Shown piece by piece: positions 8,017-16,339 of a DNA stretch of 64,000 nt. Location of the stretch: positions 62,001-126,000 of the forward strand of contig NZ_JANIPJ010000002.1 of the NCBI RefSeq assembly GCF_024623455.1, read 5' to 3'. Made by a program: the position numbers and the translations under genes. Below the pieces are notes generated by a model. The model saw nothing but the letters and a program-made list of their open reading frames with translations, was not told where the DNA came from and searched no databases. The DNA comes from Paenibacillus soyae. GTDB lineage: Bacteria > Bacillota > Bacilli > Paenibacillales > Paenibacillaceae. Position 1 is the first letter of the stretch, and each line of letters starts with the position of its first letter.

Positions 8017-8661
8017 TTAGTACAACCGCAAAGTATAACTCTCATCTAATGAAGCTCTGACCTGCTCTTCCGACACTTCAACCTTTTCACGAACATGCGC
8101 CGCAATTATTTTCGGCGCTGATGGCAGTTCTTCTTTTGGCAACCATTGAGCTGGCGTCCACAGTCCGGAACGTTTAAAGGCTTTTGCGCAGTGCATATAA
8201 CACTCTTCGAGCTCAACGCCTATTCCGAGCAATGGCAGCTTCCCGTTGACTGCCGTTCGCTCAAGAAGGATGGGATCTCGGCTGACACATGCTTTGCCAT
8301 TAATCCGGAAGGTTTCCTCCAAGCCAGGGATCATAAAGATAATGCCGATCTGAGGGTTAACCAAAATATTGTGAATGGAGTCCATCCGCTTATTTCCCGG
8401 CCGTTCCGGAATGAACAAATGCTTCTCATCTACAATGTAAACAAAGCCAGGTTCATCACCGCGAGGAGAAGCGTCGCATCGCCCTTCCTTGTCCGAGGTC
8501 GCTAATACGATGAATGGACACTTCCGAATAAAATCCATGCTGAGCGGGTCCAGAGTATGGATTACTTTACTTGCAGCAAGCTTGCCCGGAAAACCTATTT
8601 CCGGCCGGAGCTTCTCCAAATCCTCAACGGAGTTTAATTGTTCACCAAACACGGAATTCAT
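8017..8661 (-). CDS. PPOX family protein, MSMEG_1061-like
   Basis: A 214-residue split-barrel protein, probably flavin-binding. The core FIVLATSDKEGRCDASPRGDEPGF followed by IPERPGNKRMDS and NPQIGIIFMIPG is diagnostic of the PPOX subfamily labelled MSMEG_1061. Members are widespread, cytoplasmic and functionally uncharacterised, with a predicted FMN-dependent redox role. It is only distantly similar to the other PPOX protein at 4445-5011, so the two are not a recent duplication. It sits 11 bp downstream of the cupin gene in the same minus-strand run. Confidence 0.85.
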   Translation of the reverse strand: MNSVFGEQLNSVEDLEKLRPEIGFPGKLAASKVIHTLDPLSMDFIRKCPFIVLATSDKEGRCDASPRGDEPGFVYIVDEKHLFIPERPGNKRMDSIHNILVNPQIGIIFMIPGLEETFRINGKACVSRDPILLERTAVNGKLPLLGIGVELEECYMHCAKAFKRSGLWTPAQWLPKEELPSAPKIIAAHVREKVEVSEEQVRASLDESYTLRLY

Positions 8662-8672
8662 TTGTTTCCCCC

Positions 8673-9080
8673 TTACAGCAGCTCTGAGTCAAACTCTAAA
8701 AACAATCGCTTCATAAATTCAAAATCACGTTGCGGAGTCTGGTGAATTTTTTCGATAAGTGCATTTATGGCTGGTGTCATAAAAATTAGATACCTTGCTT
8801 CAGCGGGATTGGGATTCCAATAGGTATGCGGGGTTCCCTTCGGGACGATTACAGCCTCACCGGAGATAGCCTCCATTATTGCGTCACCGATTTGAAAACC
8901 TAAAGTACCATGAAGAATATACCAAGCCTCATCATCGAGATTATGCCGGTGTAAAGGCGCAATAGGTACAGGCTCCTCACCATCTGGAGTCCCTTCGGCT
9001 GTCCATTCGGCCATTACAAGATTTGTACCGCGAAGACTTATCGGGAGTCCGTTTTGTAAGGATACTATATATTCCATCAT
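8673..9080 (-). CDS. Cupin domain-containing protein
   Basis: A 135-residue single-domain cupin. Motif 1 is HRHNLDDEAWYILHG at about residues 43-57 (two His and a Glu for metal binding) and motif 2 is VPKGTPHTYWNP at about 77-88 (third His). Such proteins bind a divalent metal and act as small dioxygenases, isomerases or sugar-binding sensors; which applies here is unknown. The start has AGGAGG 7 nt upstream and overlaps the stop codon of the DinB gene (ATGA-type overlap), so the two are translationally coupled. Confidence 0.85.
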   Translation of the reverse strand: MMEYIVSLQNGLPISLRGTNLVMAEWTAEGTPDGEEPVPIAPLHRHNLDDEAWYILHGTLGFQIGDAIMEAISGEAVIVPKGTPHTYWNPNPAEARYLIFMTPAINALIEKIHQTPQRDFEFMKRLFLEFDSELL

Positions 9081-9604
9081 CTCATTTCCTCCTGTTTAAA
9101 CCATCTTCTTAGCTGATTAATATGAGCCTGATGGTATCGGCTATGGTCAGCCATATGCCATAAACCCCAACGGATCGTAGCTTGCTTTTCATTTTCATGG
9201 CCGAAGGTGACAACCCTATCGAGATCCGAGTCTTTTATTTGAGAACATACATTCTTAAGCCTTTCTATAACTCCTTCATACTTAGCCAGAAGAGTACCCA
9301 AAGATACCCCTTCAATCATCGGCAGCTTCTGATTCCCATCGATCACGGGGCCATATTCATCTTTTAGTGATTGAGGAAGTGGAGCCCCCGATATACGAAA
9401 AACCCAATTTAAGTCAACGTACATAATGTGCTTGATTAATTGGGCCGTACTATTGTATTGGTTCAAGGATCCCTTATAATCCAATTCCTCTTGCGACATG
9501 CCCGACGTAATGGTTTGCAGCCGCATACTATTCTCTCTTACAGCGGAATATAGCATACCTACAATAGGAGACATCTCTGCTCCGCCTCGCAAATCAAACA
9601 GCAT
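9077..9604 (-). CDS. DinB family protein
   Basis: A 175-residue four-helix-bundle protein of the DinB/YfiT superfamily. The metal-binding histidines appear as HIMYVDLNW in the second helix and the HMADHSRYHQAHINQL segment near the C-terminus. Members include bacillithiol transferases and other metal-dependent thiol transferases, which would suit a bacillithiol-containing cell, but most are uncharacterised. I start it at the ATG at 9604 (MLFDLRGG) with GAGGG 8 nt upstream; the ATG at 9628 has no comparable site. It is coupled to the downstream cupin by overlap. Confidence 0.83.
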   Translation of the reverse strand: MLFDLRGGAEMSPIVGMLYSAVRENSMRLQTITSGMSQEELDYKGSLNQYNSTAQLIKHIMYVDLNWVFRISGAPLPQSLKDEYGPVIDGNQKLPMIEGVSLGTLLAKYEGVIERLKNVCSQIKDSDLDRVVTFGHENEKQATIRWGLWHMADHSRYHQAHINQLRRWFKQEEMR

Positions 9605-9664
9605 TTCTGTTTCCCTCTCTCCCGCCATCGATTCAACTCGTATACCGCCTTGCCATGGATTGTT

Positions 9665-10114
9665 TCATTCCACTTCAAAAATAGAATCGACAATAATTGG
9701 CAAGTTATCTCGCACGGAGACTGCTCCGAAGACGGATCGCGCATGTACTCCTTTACTCTCGAACACTTCATACATCAATTCCGAGAAGCCGTTAAGAACC
9801 TTATGATGCTCTTCGAAGTGAGGTTCAGCATTTACGAAGCCCTGTACTTTAACTACTCTTTTTACCTTGTCCAATGACCCAAGCCCCTCTTTAAGAACGG
9901 CTAGGACTTCGATTCCCGCCTGTCTGGCGAAATGATATCCGTCTTCCGTAGCGTACTGACTACCCAGCTTTCCTTTCGGATTCCCGCTAGGACCTTTACC
10001 CGATACAAACATCAGCCCGTTCACGATTACAAAATTAGAATAGCTAGCTGCTGGATTACTTGCTTCTGGAAGCCTAATACCTAGTTCTTCTAGACGTCTT
10101 TCGATTGCATTCAT
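9665..10114 (-). CDS. RidA family protein (YjgF-like)
   Basis: A 149-residue RidA/YER057c/UK114 superfamily protein of the Atu1372-like branch. Typical elements are the N-terminal RRLEELGIRLPEA, the strand MFVSGKGP, and the C-terminal block VFGAVSVRDNLPIIVDSIFEV. Classical RidA hydrolyses reactive enamine/imine intermediates released by PLP enzymes. The catalytic arginine of RidA (in a C-x-R context) is not obvious here because the corresponding segment is VRDNLP, so the activity is uncertain. AAGGGA lies upstream of the ATG. Confidence 0.85.
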   Translation of the reverse strand: MNAIERRLEELGIRLPEASNPAASYSNFVIVNGLMFVSGKGPSGNPKGKLGSQYATEDGYHFARQAGIEVLAVLKEGLGSLDKVKRVVKVQGFVNAEPHFEEHHKVLNGFSELMYEVFESKGVHARSVFGAVSVRDNLPIIVDSIFEVE

Positions 10115-10149
10115 TTCGGTTCCCTTCTTTCTCGGCCGATTGCCAAAAT

Positions 10150-10758
10150 TTACAGGCTTTCAGGTAAACCTTCCCGATACATTTCTATTCCACTCGAATA
10201 AGCTTCTAATGTGTGGATAACAACAGGGTGGGGTTCGTAATAATTAACGAAGTAGTCAAGCTCCCCGTATTCCGCTCTAACCGGAAATGCTAATTTCTCC
10301 GTTTCCACAGAAAATTGAGCATTTATGCCTTCTTTGTTTCCTCTTGCATCTAGTCTTATCCATTTGTTCATGTCCCTTATATACACCGTATTTAGAGCAT
10401 GAATACAATACCCATCTTCGGGTTTATCGTACAGAGTCAGTCGTTGGTAACAAATGCCCGATGGAATCTCCATTCCTCTTAAAATAGCAGCAAGCAAATG
10501 CGACTTCGCATAACATATGCCATGCTGTTCCCTTAACACTTCAGACGCTCTTCTAGTCACCGCGTTGCTTTGAATGTCATAAGAATGACTTATCTTATCT
10601 CTCACAAATTCAAAAGCAGCCTTTATTCGGTCAAGCTCATTATCCTGTTTAAAAGACGCAATCACTTTTTGGATTTGGTCATCATAGAAATCAATATAAT
10701 CTGATGCCTGAAGATAAGCATCTAACGTCGATAATTGAATCAATGTTACACCTCTCAT
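10150..10758 (-). CDS. Transglutaminase-like domain protein
   Basis: A protein of about 202 residues with a transglutaminase-like cysteine protease fold. The catalytic triad is readable: Cys in HGICYAKSHLLAAILRG, His in CIHALNTVYI and Asp in IRLDARGN. Such stand-alone cytoplasmic members are presumed hydrolases or transferases of unknown substrate. The frame extends to 10779, but only the ATG at 10758 (MRGVTLIQL) has an upstream GGAG (10 nt); it would then start just after the end of the preceding gene instead of overlapping it. The base composition here is visibly more AT-rich than after 12 kb. Confidence 0.8.
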   Translation of the reverse strand: MRGVTLIQLSTLDAYLQASDYIDFYDDQIQKVIASFKQDNELDRIKAAFEFVRDKISHSYDIQSNAVTRRASEVLREQHGICYAKSHLLAAILRGMEIPSGICYQRLTLYDKPEDGYCIHALNTVYIRDMNKWIRLDARGNKEGINAQFSVETEKLAFPVRAEYGELDYFVNYYEPHPVVIHTLEAYSSGIEMYREGLPESL

Positions 10759-10762
10759 CTTC

Positions 10763-11161
10763 TCAAAACTCCATTGCATGAGGTACTTGATAGATCACAT
10801 ACTTCCTTGTCCATTGCTGCGAAGTTATAATAGATTCTTCATTGTTCTTCATAAATATAGATCCTGAACCCATCTGTTCCTTATATTCCCACCCGTTAGT
10901 GTTTAATCTTTTAATTAATTCATTTCGACCGTCAAGCTGATTCCCCTGATAAATATACCAGCTATATAAATCGTCGCTAGTTATTTTGATTATTGAATTA
11001 TGATTCCGATATACTTTTTGAATAACTTCCTCTTTTGTTGAACCTTCAAACGGCAAATCAGGATAATAAGATTTACTTTCATAGATTAAGAATCCAGATA
11101 TCACAAGACAAACAACTAGAATGATTGAAAGGGTAATTAAAGCTTTGCGTATATTATTCAT
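10763..11161 (-). CDS. Hypothetical membrane-anchored protein
   Basis: A 132-residue protein with one N-terminal transmembrane helix (residues about 7-27, LITLSIILVVCLVISGFLIY) and a polar C-terminal domain of about 100 residues. The domain has tryptophans and tyrosines (DDLYSWYIYQG; WEYKEQMGSGSIFM), suggesting a small outward-facing beta domain. I recognise no family. It sits between a lipoprotein gene and the transglutaminase-like gene, and all three may form one envelope-related message. AT-rich codon use matches its immediate neighbours. Confidence 0.62.
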   Translation of the reverse strand: MNNIRKALITLSIILVVCLVISGFLIYESKSYYPDLPFEGSTKEEVIQKVYRNHNSIIKITSDDLYSWYIYQGNQLDGRNELIKRLNTNGWEYKEQMGSGSIFMKNNEESIITSQQWTRKYVIYQVPHAMEF

Positions 11162-11187
11162 TTAACCTCCATATTCACACTAAGTCC

Positions 11188-11676
11188 TCATTGAATATTA
11201 ATCACGTCATTAAACTCGCTATTATTTCTTTCCCACAGTATTTGTATATTCATCCGATCTTCCTCTATAGCTTCAAACGTATCCGTATCTGCATCTTCCA
11301 TGAAATAATAATCAACTTTGAATTCTGTCGTTTTTTTGTTCTGTAAATCCTCCGTTATTATTCCATACAGCTCTTCAGCTTTTATTGACTCCTCTTTATG
11401 TGTAGAGTCGAAGACATTTACGACCTCCGTTCCCAAACGGGTCCCTTGAGCAAATACGATCTTCTTCGTTTGATTGATATCTACAATAGACCCAAGATAA
11501 TGAAATGTAATGGTAAACTTTCTCTTCCCATTTATGAGCTCGACCTCAGGGTTAATGTGGGCTTGCCAATACTGCCCTTTTGCTTCATATGATTTAGGTT
11601 TATCTTGCTCCATGGAACAGGCAGATAAAAAAAATAAAGATAGAATGAATAAATACATGGAATATCTCCATCTCAT
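11188..11676 (-). CDS. Putative lipoprotein
   Basis: A 162-residue protein with a lipoprotein signal peptide: basic start (MRWR), hydrophobic core YLFILSLFFL, and lipobox LSAC with Cys at about residue 20. It would be diacylglyceryl-modified and held on the outer face of the membrane. The mature part is a beta-rich domain with a charged C-terminus and no motif I recognise. GAGGTG lies 11 nt upstream of the ATG. It is preceded by the recombinase-N-terminal-like gene 6 bp away and followed by another membrane-anchored protein. Confidence 0.75.
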   Translation of the reverse strand: MRWRYSMYLFILSLFFLSACSMEQDKPKSYEAKGQYWQAHINPEVELINGKRKFTITFHYLGSIVDINQTKKIVFAQGTRLGTEVVNVFDSTHKEESIKAEELYGIITEDLQNKKTTEFKVDYYFMEDADTDTFEAIEEDRMNIQILWERNNSEFNDVINIQ

Positions 11677-11682
11677 TTTATG

Positions 11683-11946
11683 TTATTCACCTCGCACCCA
11701 CATTTCATTTTCTATAAATAGATAACATTCCTCCAGCAGAGCGGAATCCGGTCGAAAGGCCGCATGAGGAAACGTCTTCATTAATCGGTCGACTGCGCTT
11801 AACGTATACGGCAACGTCCACCAGCCATCTCCAGGGCTCCACTTACTTCCTTCTATAGCCTTTAATCTCGTAACGTCCTCGTGGGAGAACCGATCAAATT
11901 TCACCGTCAGTACTTTTTCATTCAGCTTAAGAACCAAAATTTCCAT
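11683..11946 (-). CDS. Stand-alone recombinase N-terminal/HARP-like domain protein
   Basis: An 87-residue protein whose whole length resembles the small domain that precedes the catalytic part of some bacterial tyrosine recombinases, and also the HARP domain of annealing helicases. It has an opening strand (LTVKFDRFSHEDVTRLKAI), the hallmark SKWSPGDGWWTLPYT, and then VDRLMKTFP. No catalytic domain follows: the next gene is an unrelated lipoprotein 6 bp away. It could be a remnant or an independent nucleic-acid-binding module. The Shine-Dalgarno (GGAGG) is strong, arguing that it is still translated. The domain match is from memory of the W-P-W-P pattern. Confidence 0.55.
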   Translation of the reverse strand: MEILVLKLNEKVLTVKFDRFSHEDVTRLKAIEGSKWSPGDGWWTLPYTLSAVDRLMKTFPHAAFRPDSALLEECYLFIENEMWVRGE

Positions 11947-11991
11947 TTCCTACTACCTCCATTATAACGCAATGATCAAATACTGGAAGAT

Positions 11992-12043
11992 AAAAAAAGA
12001 AAGCCCGGCAGCGCGAGTGCTTCTCGCGCGCAGAGCTTTCTTC
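11992..12043 (-). terminator. Intrinsic terminator of the ABC-F gene
   Basis: A long GC-rich hairpin (GCGCGAG against CTCGCGC, extended by AAGAAAGC against GCTTTCTT) followed on the minus strand by seven T residues. It starts within a few bases of the ABC-F stop codon at 12046. Confidence 0.85.
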
Positions 12044-12045
12044 AA

Positions 12046-13602
12046 TTAAAATACTTTTGTCGTCCAATTCTCGCAGTTCCACGTTTCCGTTACAACATCC
12101 CGGTAAAACTCCGGTTCGTGGGAGATCAGAAGAATACTTCCTTTGTATGCTTTCAATGCCCGTTTCAGTTCATCCTTCGCGTCAACGTCCAAGTGGTTCG
12201 TCGGCTCGTCGAGCACCAGGAGATTCGTATCGCGGTTGATCAGCTTACACAAGCGAACCTTTGCCTTCTCGCCGCCGCTTAATACGGTGATCTTGCTCTC
12301 GATATGCTTCGTCGTCAGACCGCATTTCGCAAGCGCGGCGCGAACTTCGAATTGCGTGAACGAAGGGAACTCATTCCAGATCTCTTCAATACACGTATTG
12401 TAGTTCGCTTCCTTGGACTCTTGCTCGAAGTAGCCAATCTCCAGATTATCGCCTAGCTCAACCGAACCGGAAACGGCCGGAATTTCTCCCAAAATGCTGC
12501 GAAGCAGCGTCGTCTTACCGATACCGTTGGCTCCGACGAGCGCAATCTTCTGGCCGCGCTCCATTCGCAAACTAAGCGGACGAGAAAGAGGATCAGTATA
12601 TCCGATGACCAAATCCTTGGCCTCGAAGATGACTCGTCCCGCCGTACGGCCTTCCCTGAAATTGAACTGCGGCTTCGGTTTCTCCTTCGCCAGTTCAATA
12701 ACATCCATCTTGTCTAGCTTCTTCTGCCTGGACATTGCCATGTTGCGCGTCGCGACGCTCGCTTTGTTACGGGCCACGAAATCCTTGAGATCCGCGATCT
12801 CCTGCTGCTGCCGCTTGTAAGCCGATTCCAGCTGCTGCTTCTTCATCTCGTGTACCTGCAGGAAGTGGTCGTAGTCGCCCACGTAACGGTTGAGTTCCTG
12901 ATTCTCCATATGATAGATCAGGTTGATGACGCTGTTAAGGAACGGGATATCATGGGAGATCAGGATGAAAGCATTCTCGTATTCCTGCAGATAACGCTTC
13001 AGCCATTCGATATGAACCTCGTCCAAGTAGTTCGTCGGCTCGTCAAGAAGCAGAATATCCGGCTTCTCGAGCAACAGCTTCGCCAGAAGTACCTTCGTGC
13101 GCTGGCCGCCGCTCAGATCGTGGACATCCTTCTCCAAACCGATATCCGTGAGACCAAGACCTCGAGCCGTCTCTTCGATCTTCGCGTCGATCATATAGAA
13201 ATCCTGATTCGTCAGCGTATCTTGGATGGTGCCGACATCCTCCAGCAGACGCTCGAGCTCTTCCGGAGATACTTCGCCCATCTTCGCGTACATGTCATTC
13301 ATCTCCTGCTCCATATCGAACAGGTATTGGAACGCGCCCTTCAGCACGTCTCTTATCGTCATGCCTTTGGTCAGCACGGCATGCTGATCCAGGTAGCCGA
13401 CGCGCATGCGCTTGGACCATTCCACCTTGCCGTCGTCTGGCTGAAGCTTGCCTGTAATGATGTTCATGAAGGTCGATTTGCCTTCGCCGTTTGCGCCGAT
13501 TAGACCAATATGCTCGCCCTTCAACAAGCGGAAGGACACGTCGTTGAAGATGGCGCGGTCTCCAAAGCCGTGGCTAAGACGTTCTACATTTAATATGCTC
13601 AT
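12046..13602 (-). CDS. yfmM: ABC-F family ATPase (YfmM-like)
   Basis: A 518-residue soluble twin-ATPase with no membrane domain, the hallmark of ABC-F ribosome-associated factors. Domain 1 has Walker A GANGEGKST, signature LSGGQRTK and Walker B LLLDEPTNYLD; domain 2 has GANGIGKTT, LSGGEKAK and LVLDEPTNHLD. A charged coiled linker (KKQQLESAYKRQQQEIADLK and onward) joins them. ABC-F proteins act at the ribosomal E site to rescue stalled translation or protect from antibiotics. Length and N-terminus (MSILNVERLSHGFGDRAIF) match B. subtilis YfmM as I remember it; the symbol is tentative. It has its own terminator and no partner genes. Confidence 0.88.
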   Translation of the reverse strand: MSILNVERLSHGFGDRAIFNDVSFRLLKGEHIGLIGANGEGKSTFMNIITGKLQPDDGKVEWSKRMRVGYLDQHAVLTKGMTIRDVLKGAFQYLFDMEQEMNDMYAKMGEVSPEELERLLEDVGTIQDTLTNQDFYMIDAKIEETARGLGLTDIGLEKDVHDLSGGQRTKVLLAKLLLEKPDILLLDEPTNYLDEVHIEWLKRYLQEYENAFILISHDIPFLNSVINLIYHMENQELNRYVGDYDHFLQVHEMKKQQLESAYKRQQQEIADLKDFVARNKASVATRNMAMSRQKKLDKMDVIELAKEKPKPQFNFREGRTAGRVIFEAKDLVIGYTDPLSRPLSLRMERGQKIALVGANGIGKTTLLRSILGEIPAVSGSVELGDNLEIGYFEQESKEANYNTCIEEIWNEFPSFTQFEVRAALAKCGLTTKHIESKITVLSGGEKAKVRLCKLINRDTNLLVLDEPTNHLDVDAKDELKRALKAYKGSILLISHEPEFYRDVVTETWNCENWTTKVF

Positions 13603-13678
13603 GAATAAACACCTTTTCTGTTAGACTTCATACTCGCTATATTATAAGCGTTAGAAGGCGTTCAACTCAATAAGGAAA

Positions 13679-14500
13679 TTACCCTCTTGCCTTGCCCTTC
13701 CCCAGATACGGATAGCTCTCTTGGTTCTGGACGCGTCCAAGGAAATGATTCATTAAAACCGGCAGCGAAATAAGAATCGGCGGATCGTCCAGGCTTGGAG
13801 GATGCAGCGTCACGTCCAGATGAGGGAGCTCCGCTCCCGACTGCACGCGGATAGCCGTCTTAAATCGAGTACGCAGCGTCGTCTGAGGAAGCAGCATATT
13901 CTTCGCATCCGTCCCCCAAGAGATGGTAGTCCCCATCAAATAATAAATCCCGGGTTTCACATCAGGCATCTCAAAATGACCTAATGTACCAATAAGCGTT
14001 CCGTAAAGCGGGAATCCTTCCGGGATGGGCTTCGGGAATAATCCGATCAGAACGACGCCCTCGAACGGATGCTCGCTGCGAACCGTCCCTCGCACCGTAA
14101 CGTGATGAGGCTGGGATATTACAGGGGTTCCCCAACTCTCCAACTTCCGAAGCATCTCCAAATAACGGTCGGCTTCATTCGCCGTATTCCGGAATTGAGC
14201 CGGCGTCATGCCCACCCTCTGCGTGAATCTAGTCGTGAAGGTTCCTAGGCTCTGCTGACCGATCTCCATTCCGATATCCCGGATGCTGAGATTGGTGTTC
14301 AAGAGCAAATCCTTCGCCTTCTGAAGACGCAGCGAAGAGACATAATACAACGGAGAAATCCCCATCATCTCCTTGAACAAGCGGGTGAAGTGATACGGAC
14401 TGTAAGCCGCCTGGCCCGCCAGCTTCCCCAGCGGCAACTCTTCGTCTATATTCTGTTGGATATATGCGATAATCTGCTCCATCTCGGTGCTTGTCGTCAC
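13679..14500 (-). CDS. AraC family transcriptional regulator with N-terminal HTH
   Basis: A 273-residue regulator with the DNA-binding module first. The paired helix-turn-helix of AraC/XylS proteins covers residues about 5-105 (YIQQNIDEELPLGKLA; YHFTRLFKEMMGISPLYYV; LRLQKAKDLLLNTNLSIRDI). A C-terminal domain of about 160 residues follows, resembling the GyrI-like/effector-binding half of Rob-type regulators, so it probably senses a small hydrophobic ligand. It starts with GTG behind AAGGCGG. It is monocistronic, and a possible Spo0A box lies about 95 bp upstream. Targets are unknown; the MFS exporter next upstream is a candidate by proximity only. Confidence 0.82.
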   Translation of the reverse strand: MTTSTEMEQIIAYIQQNIDEELPLGKLAGQAAYSPYHFTRLFKEMMGISPLYYVSSLRLQKAKDLLLNTNLSIRDIGMEIGQQSLGTFTTRFTQRVGMTPAQFRNTANEADRYLEMLRKLESWGTPVISQPHHVTVRGTVRSEHPFEGVVLIGLFPKPIPEGFPLYGTLIGTLGHFEMPDVKPGIYYLMGTTISWGTDAKNMLLPQTTLRTRFKTAIRVQSGAELPHLDVTLHPPSLDDPPILISLPVLMNHFLGRVQNQESYPYLGKGKARG

Positions 14501-14589
14501 GCCCTACACCGCCTTCCAGCGAACGGATTGCTAACCTCCATAAGTTTACCATCGCTATCCAGTGCGATCAAGTGTTCTTATTCTATAAA

Positions 14590-14601
14590 TTTTTCGACAA
14601 G
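14590..14601 (-). promoter_or_regulatory. Possible Spo0A box
   Basis: The plus-strand sequence TTTTTCGACAAG reads CTTGTCGAAAAA on the minus strand and contains the 0A-box core TGTCGAA. It lies between the AraC gene start (14500) and the exporter terminator (14611). Short motif; chance occurrence is possible. Confidence 0.3.
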
Positions 14602-14610
14602 TACAAATAA

Positions 14611-14641
14611 AAAAAGCTCCGGCTTAACGCCGAAGCTTTCA
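14611..14641 (-). terminator. Intrinsic terminator of the MFS exporter
   Basis: Perfect-looking stem AAAGCTTCGGCG/CGCCGGAGCTTT with a 4-5 nt loop and a run of seven T on the minus strand, 20 bp after the stop codon of the exporter gene at 14661. Confidence 0.88.
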
Positions 14642-14660
14642 TTATAGAACTTGCTTTCTC

Positions 14661-16274
14661 TTAAACCCGTTCAGCTCCAAGCTCCGTCGCCTGCGGCTGC
14701 TCCGATTCCGGCATCTTATTGGAAGTGCGAAGCGGAATCTCTCTCAAAAACACCGTAAGAATGAGCGCGATGACGACAAGCGCCGTGCCGGCCAGGAATA
14801 CCGTGGTCAACGAAGAGCTAAGCGCGTCTCGCAGCGTGTCGATCAGCTGCGTGATGATCGGCTGAACGTCCGCCGGCAGCTGGGACTGCAGCTCGGCCAG
14901 CTTCGGTTGATCCAGCAGCATCTCCGGATTGTGGAAGGCCGCCAGCTGCTCAGCTAATGCCGGATCGATCTTGTCGAAGTCGAAGCCCGTTCCGGAGGAT
15001 GCGGCTTTCTCCATATTTCGAGCTAGGCTTGAAGTCATGATCGTCCCCATCACCGCGATCCCGATCGTTCCCCCTAAGTTCCGGAATAGCTGCGAGGATG
15101 CCGTGGCAACGCCAAGCTCCGTCGGCTTCACCGCATTTTGGACGGTCAAGGAGAAGATCGGCATGCCGAGACCGAGACCGAGGCCGAAGACGATCATCGC
15201 CACGACGGCCAGCCATACGCTGTTCATGAACGCCATAATGAGCATGCCCGCGATCATTATCGGCAGACCGAACAGCGCGAACCGTTTGTACTTGCCCGTC
15301 TTCGTAATGATTCGGCCAATTACCGTACTCATAATGACCATTGCGATCGACATCGGCATCGTAACATAACCGGAATAGGTCGGCGAGATGCCTTCAACGC
15401 CTTGCACGAAGAACGGCAGGTAGATCAAGGCGCCCATCATGCCCGCATTCATAATGAAGCCCACCGCATTGGAGATCGTAACGATATCGTTTTTAAACAA
15501 AGACAACGGTAATACGGGACTGGATGCTTGGCGCTCTACGAAAATAAAGATGACGAGACAGAGGACAGCCGCGGCGAATAAGCCGAGAATTTCGAACGAG
15601 CCCCAATCGTATTTCGTCCCTGCCCATGAGAAACCAAGCAGCAGCGCGATAATCGTCAAGCTGAGGAAGAAGGAGCCCAGATAGTCGATTTTCTCCGTTT
15701 TGTTGCGTTCCACCTTCGGGAAGAGGAACAGAATCATGAAGAAAGCGACCACGCCAAGCGGCAGGAAAATCCAGAACAGCCACTTCCACGCGAAGTTGTC
15801 GACTAGCCAGCCTCCAAGCGTCGGCCCGATAACGCTGGAGAAGCCGAACACCGCCATCATGACGCCGGTCCATTTGCCCCGCTCCCGCGGAGAGAACAGA
15901 TCGCCGACGGCCGTGAAGACGGAGGCCATAATAATGCCGGCGCCTACGCCTTGAACACCGCGGTAAATGATGAGCTGATAAATATCCTTCGAGAATCCGG
16001 TCAAGAATGCGCCGATCATAAAGATGACGATACCCGTCAATATAAACGGCTTCCTTCCATATATATCGGACAGCTTTCCAACCAAGACGGTAGCCAGAGT
16101 GGACGTCAGCATGTAGATGGTAATAACCCAGCTGTAATATTCCATCCCGCTCAGTACCGCGATGATGCGAGGCATGGCGGTGCTGACAATCGTTTGGTTA
16201 ATTGCCGAAAAAAACATGGCCATAATAATTGCCATCATAATCGTGATTTTTCGTTTATGCGATAAGTGTTCCAT
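14661..16274 (-). CDS. MFS multidrug exporter, DHA2 (14-TM, EmrB/QacA) family
   Basis: A 537-residue proton-driven drug exporter in the cytoplasmic membrane. Features of the 14-helix DHA2 group are the N-terminal FFSAINQTIVSTAMPRI (motif D1), motif A GKLSDIYGRKP between helices 2 and 3, and the antiporter motif C around VIGPTLGGWLVDN in helix 5. A long extracytoplasmic segment (residues about 425-480) precedes the last helix. AAGGAG precedes the ATG. It follows the MarR regulator gene by 65 bp on the same strand and is probably repressed by it. The substrate range cannot be predicted. Confidence 0.92.
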   Translation of the reverse strand: MEHLSHKRKITIMMAIIMAMFFSAINQTIVSTAMPRIIAVLSGMEYYSWVITIYMLTSTLATVLVGKLSDIYGRKPFILTGIVIFMIGAFLTGFSKDIYQLIIYRGVQGVGAGIIMASVFTAVGDLFSPRERGKWTGVMMAVFGFSSVIGPTLGGWLVDNFAWKWLFWIFLPLGVVAFFMILFLFPKVERNKTEKIDYLGSFFLSLTIIALLLGFSWAGTKYDWGSFEILGLFAAAVLCLVIFIFVERQASSPVLPLSLFKNDIVTISNAVGFIMNAGMMGALIYLPFFVQGVEGISPTYSGYVTMPMSIAMVIMSTVIGRIITKTGKYKRFALFGLPIMIAGMLIMAFMNSVWLAVVAMIVFGLGLGLGMPIFSLTVQNAVKPTELGVATASSQLFRNLGGTIGIAVMGTIMTSSLARNMEKAASSGTGFDFDKIDPALAEQLAAFHNPEMLLDQPKLAELQSQLPADVQPIITQLIDTLRDALSSSLTTVFLAGTALVVIALILTVFLREIPLRTSNKMPESEQPQATELGAERV

Positions 16275-16339
16275 GATTCTGCTCCTTTATCTCTTGTATG
16301 CCTGAAATCTCCGCCGATCCATCCATCCCATTCGTTGGG

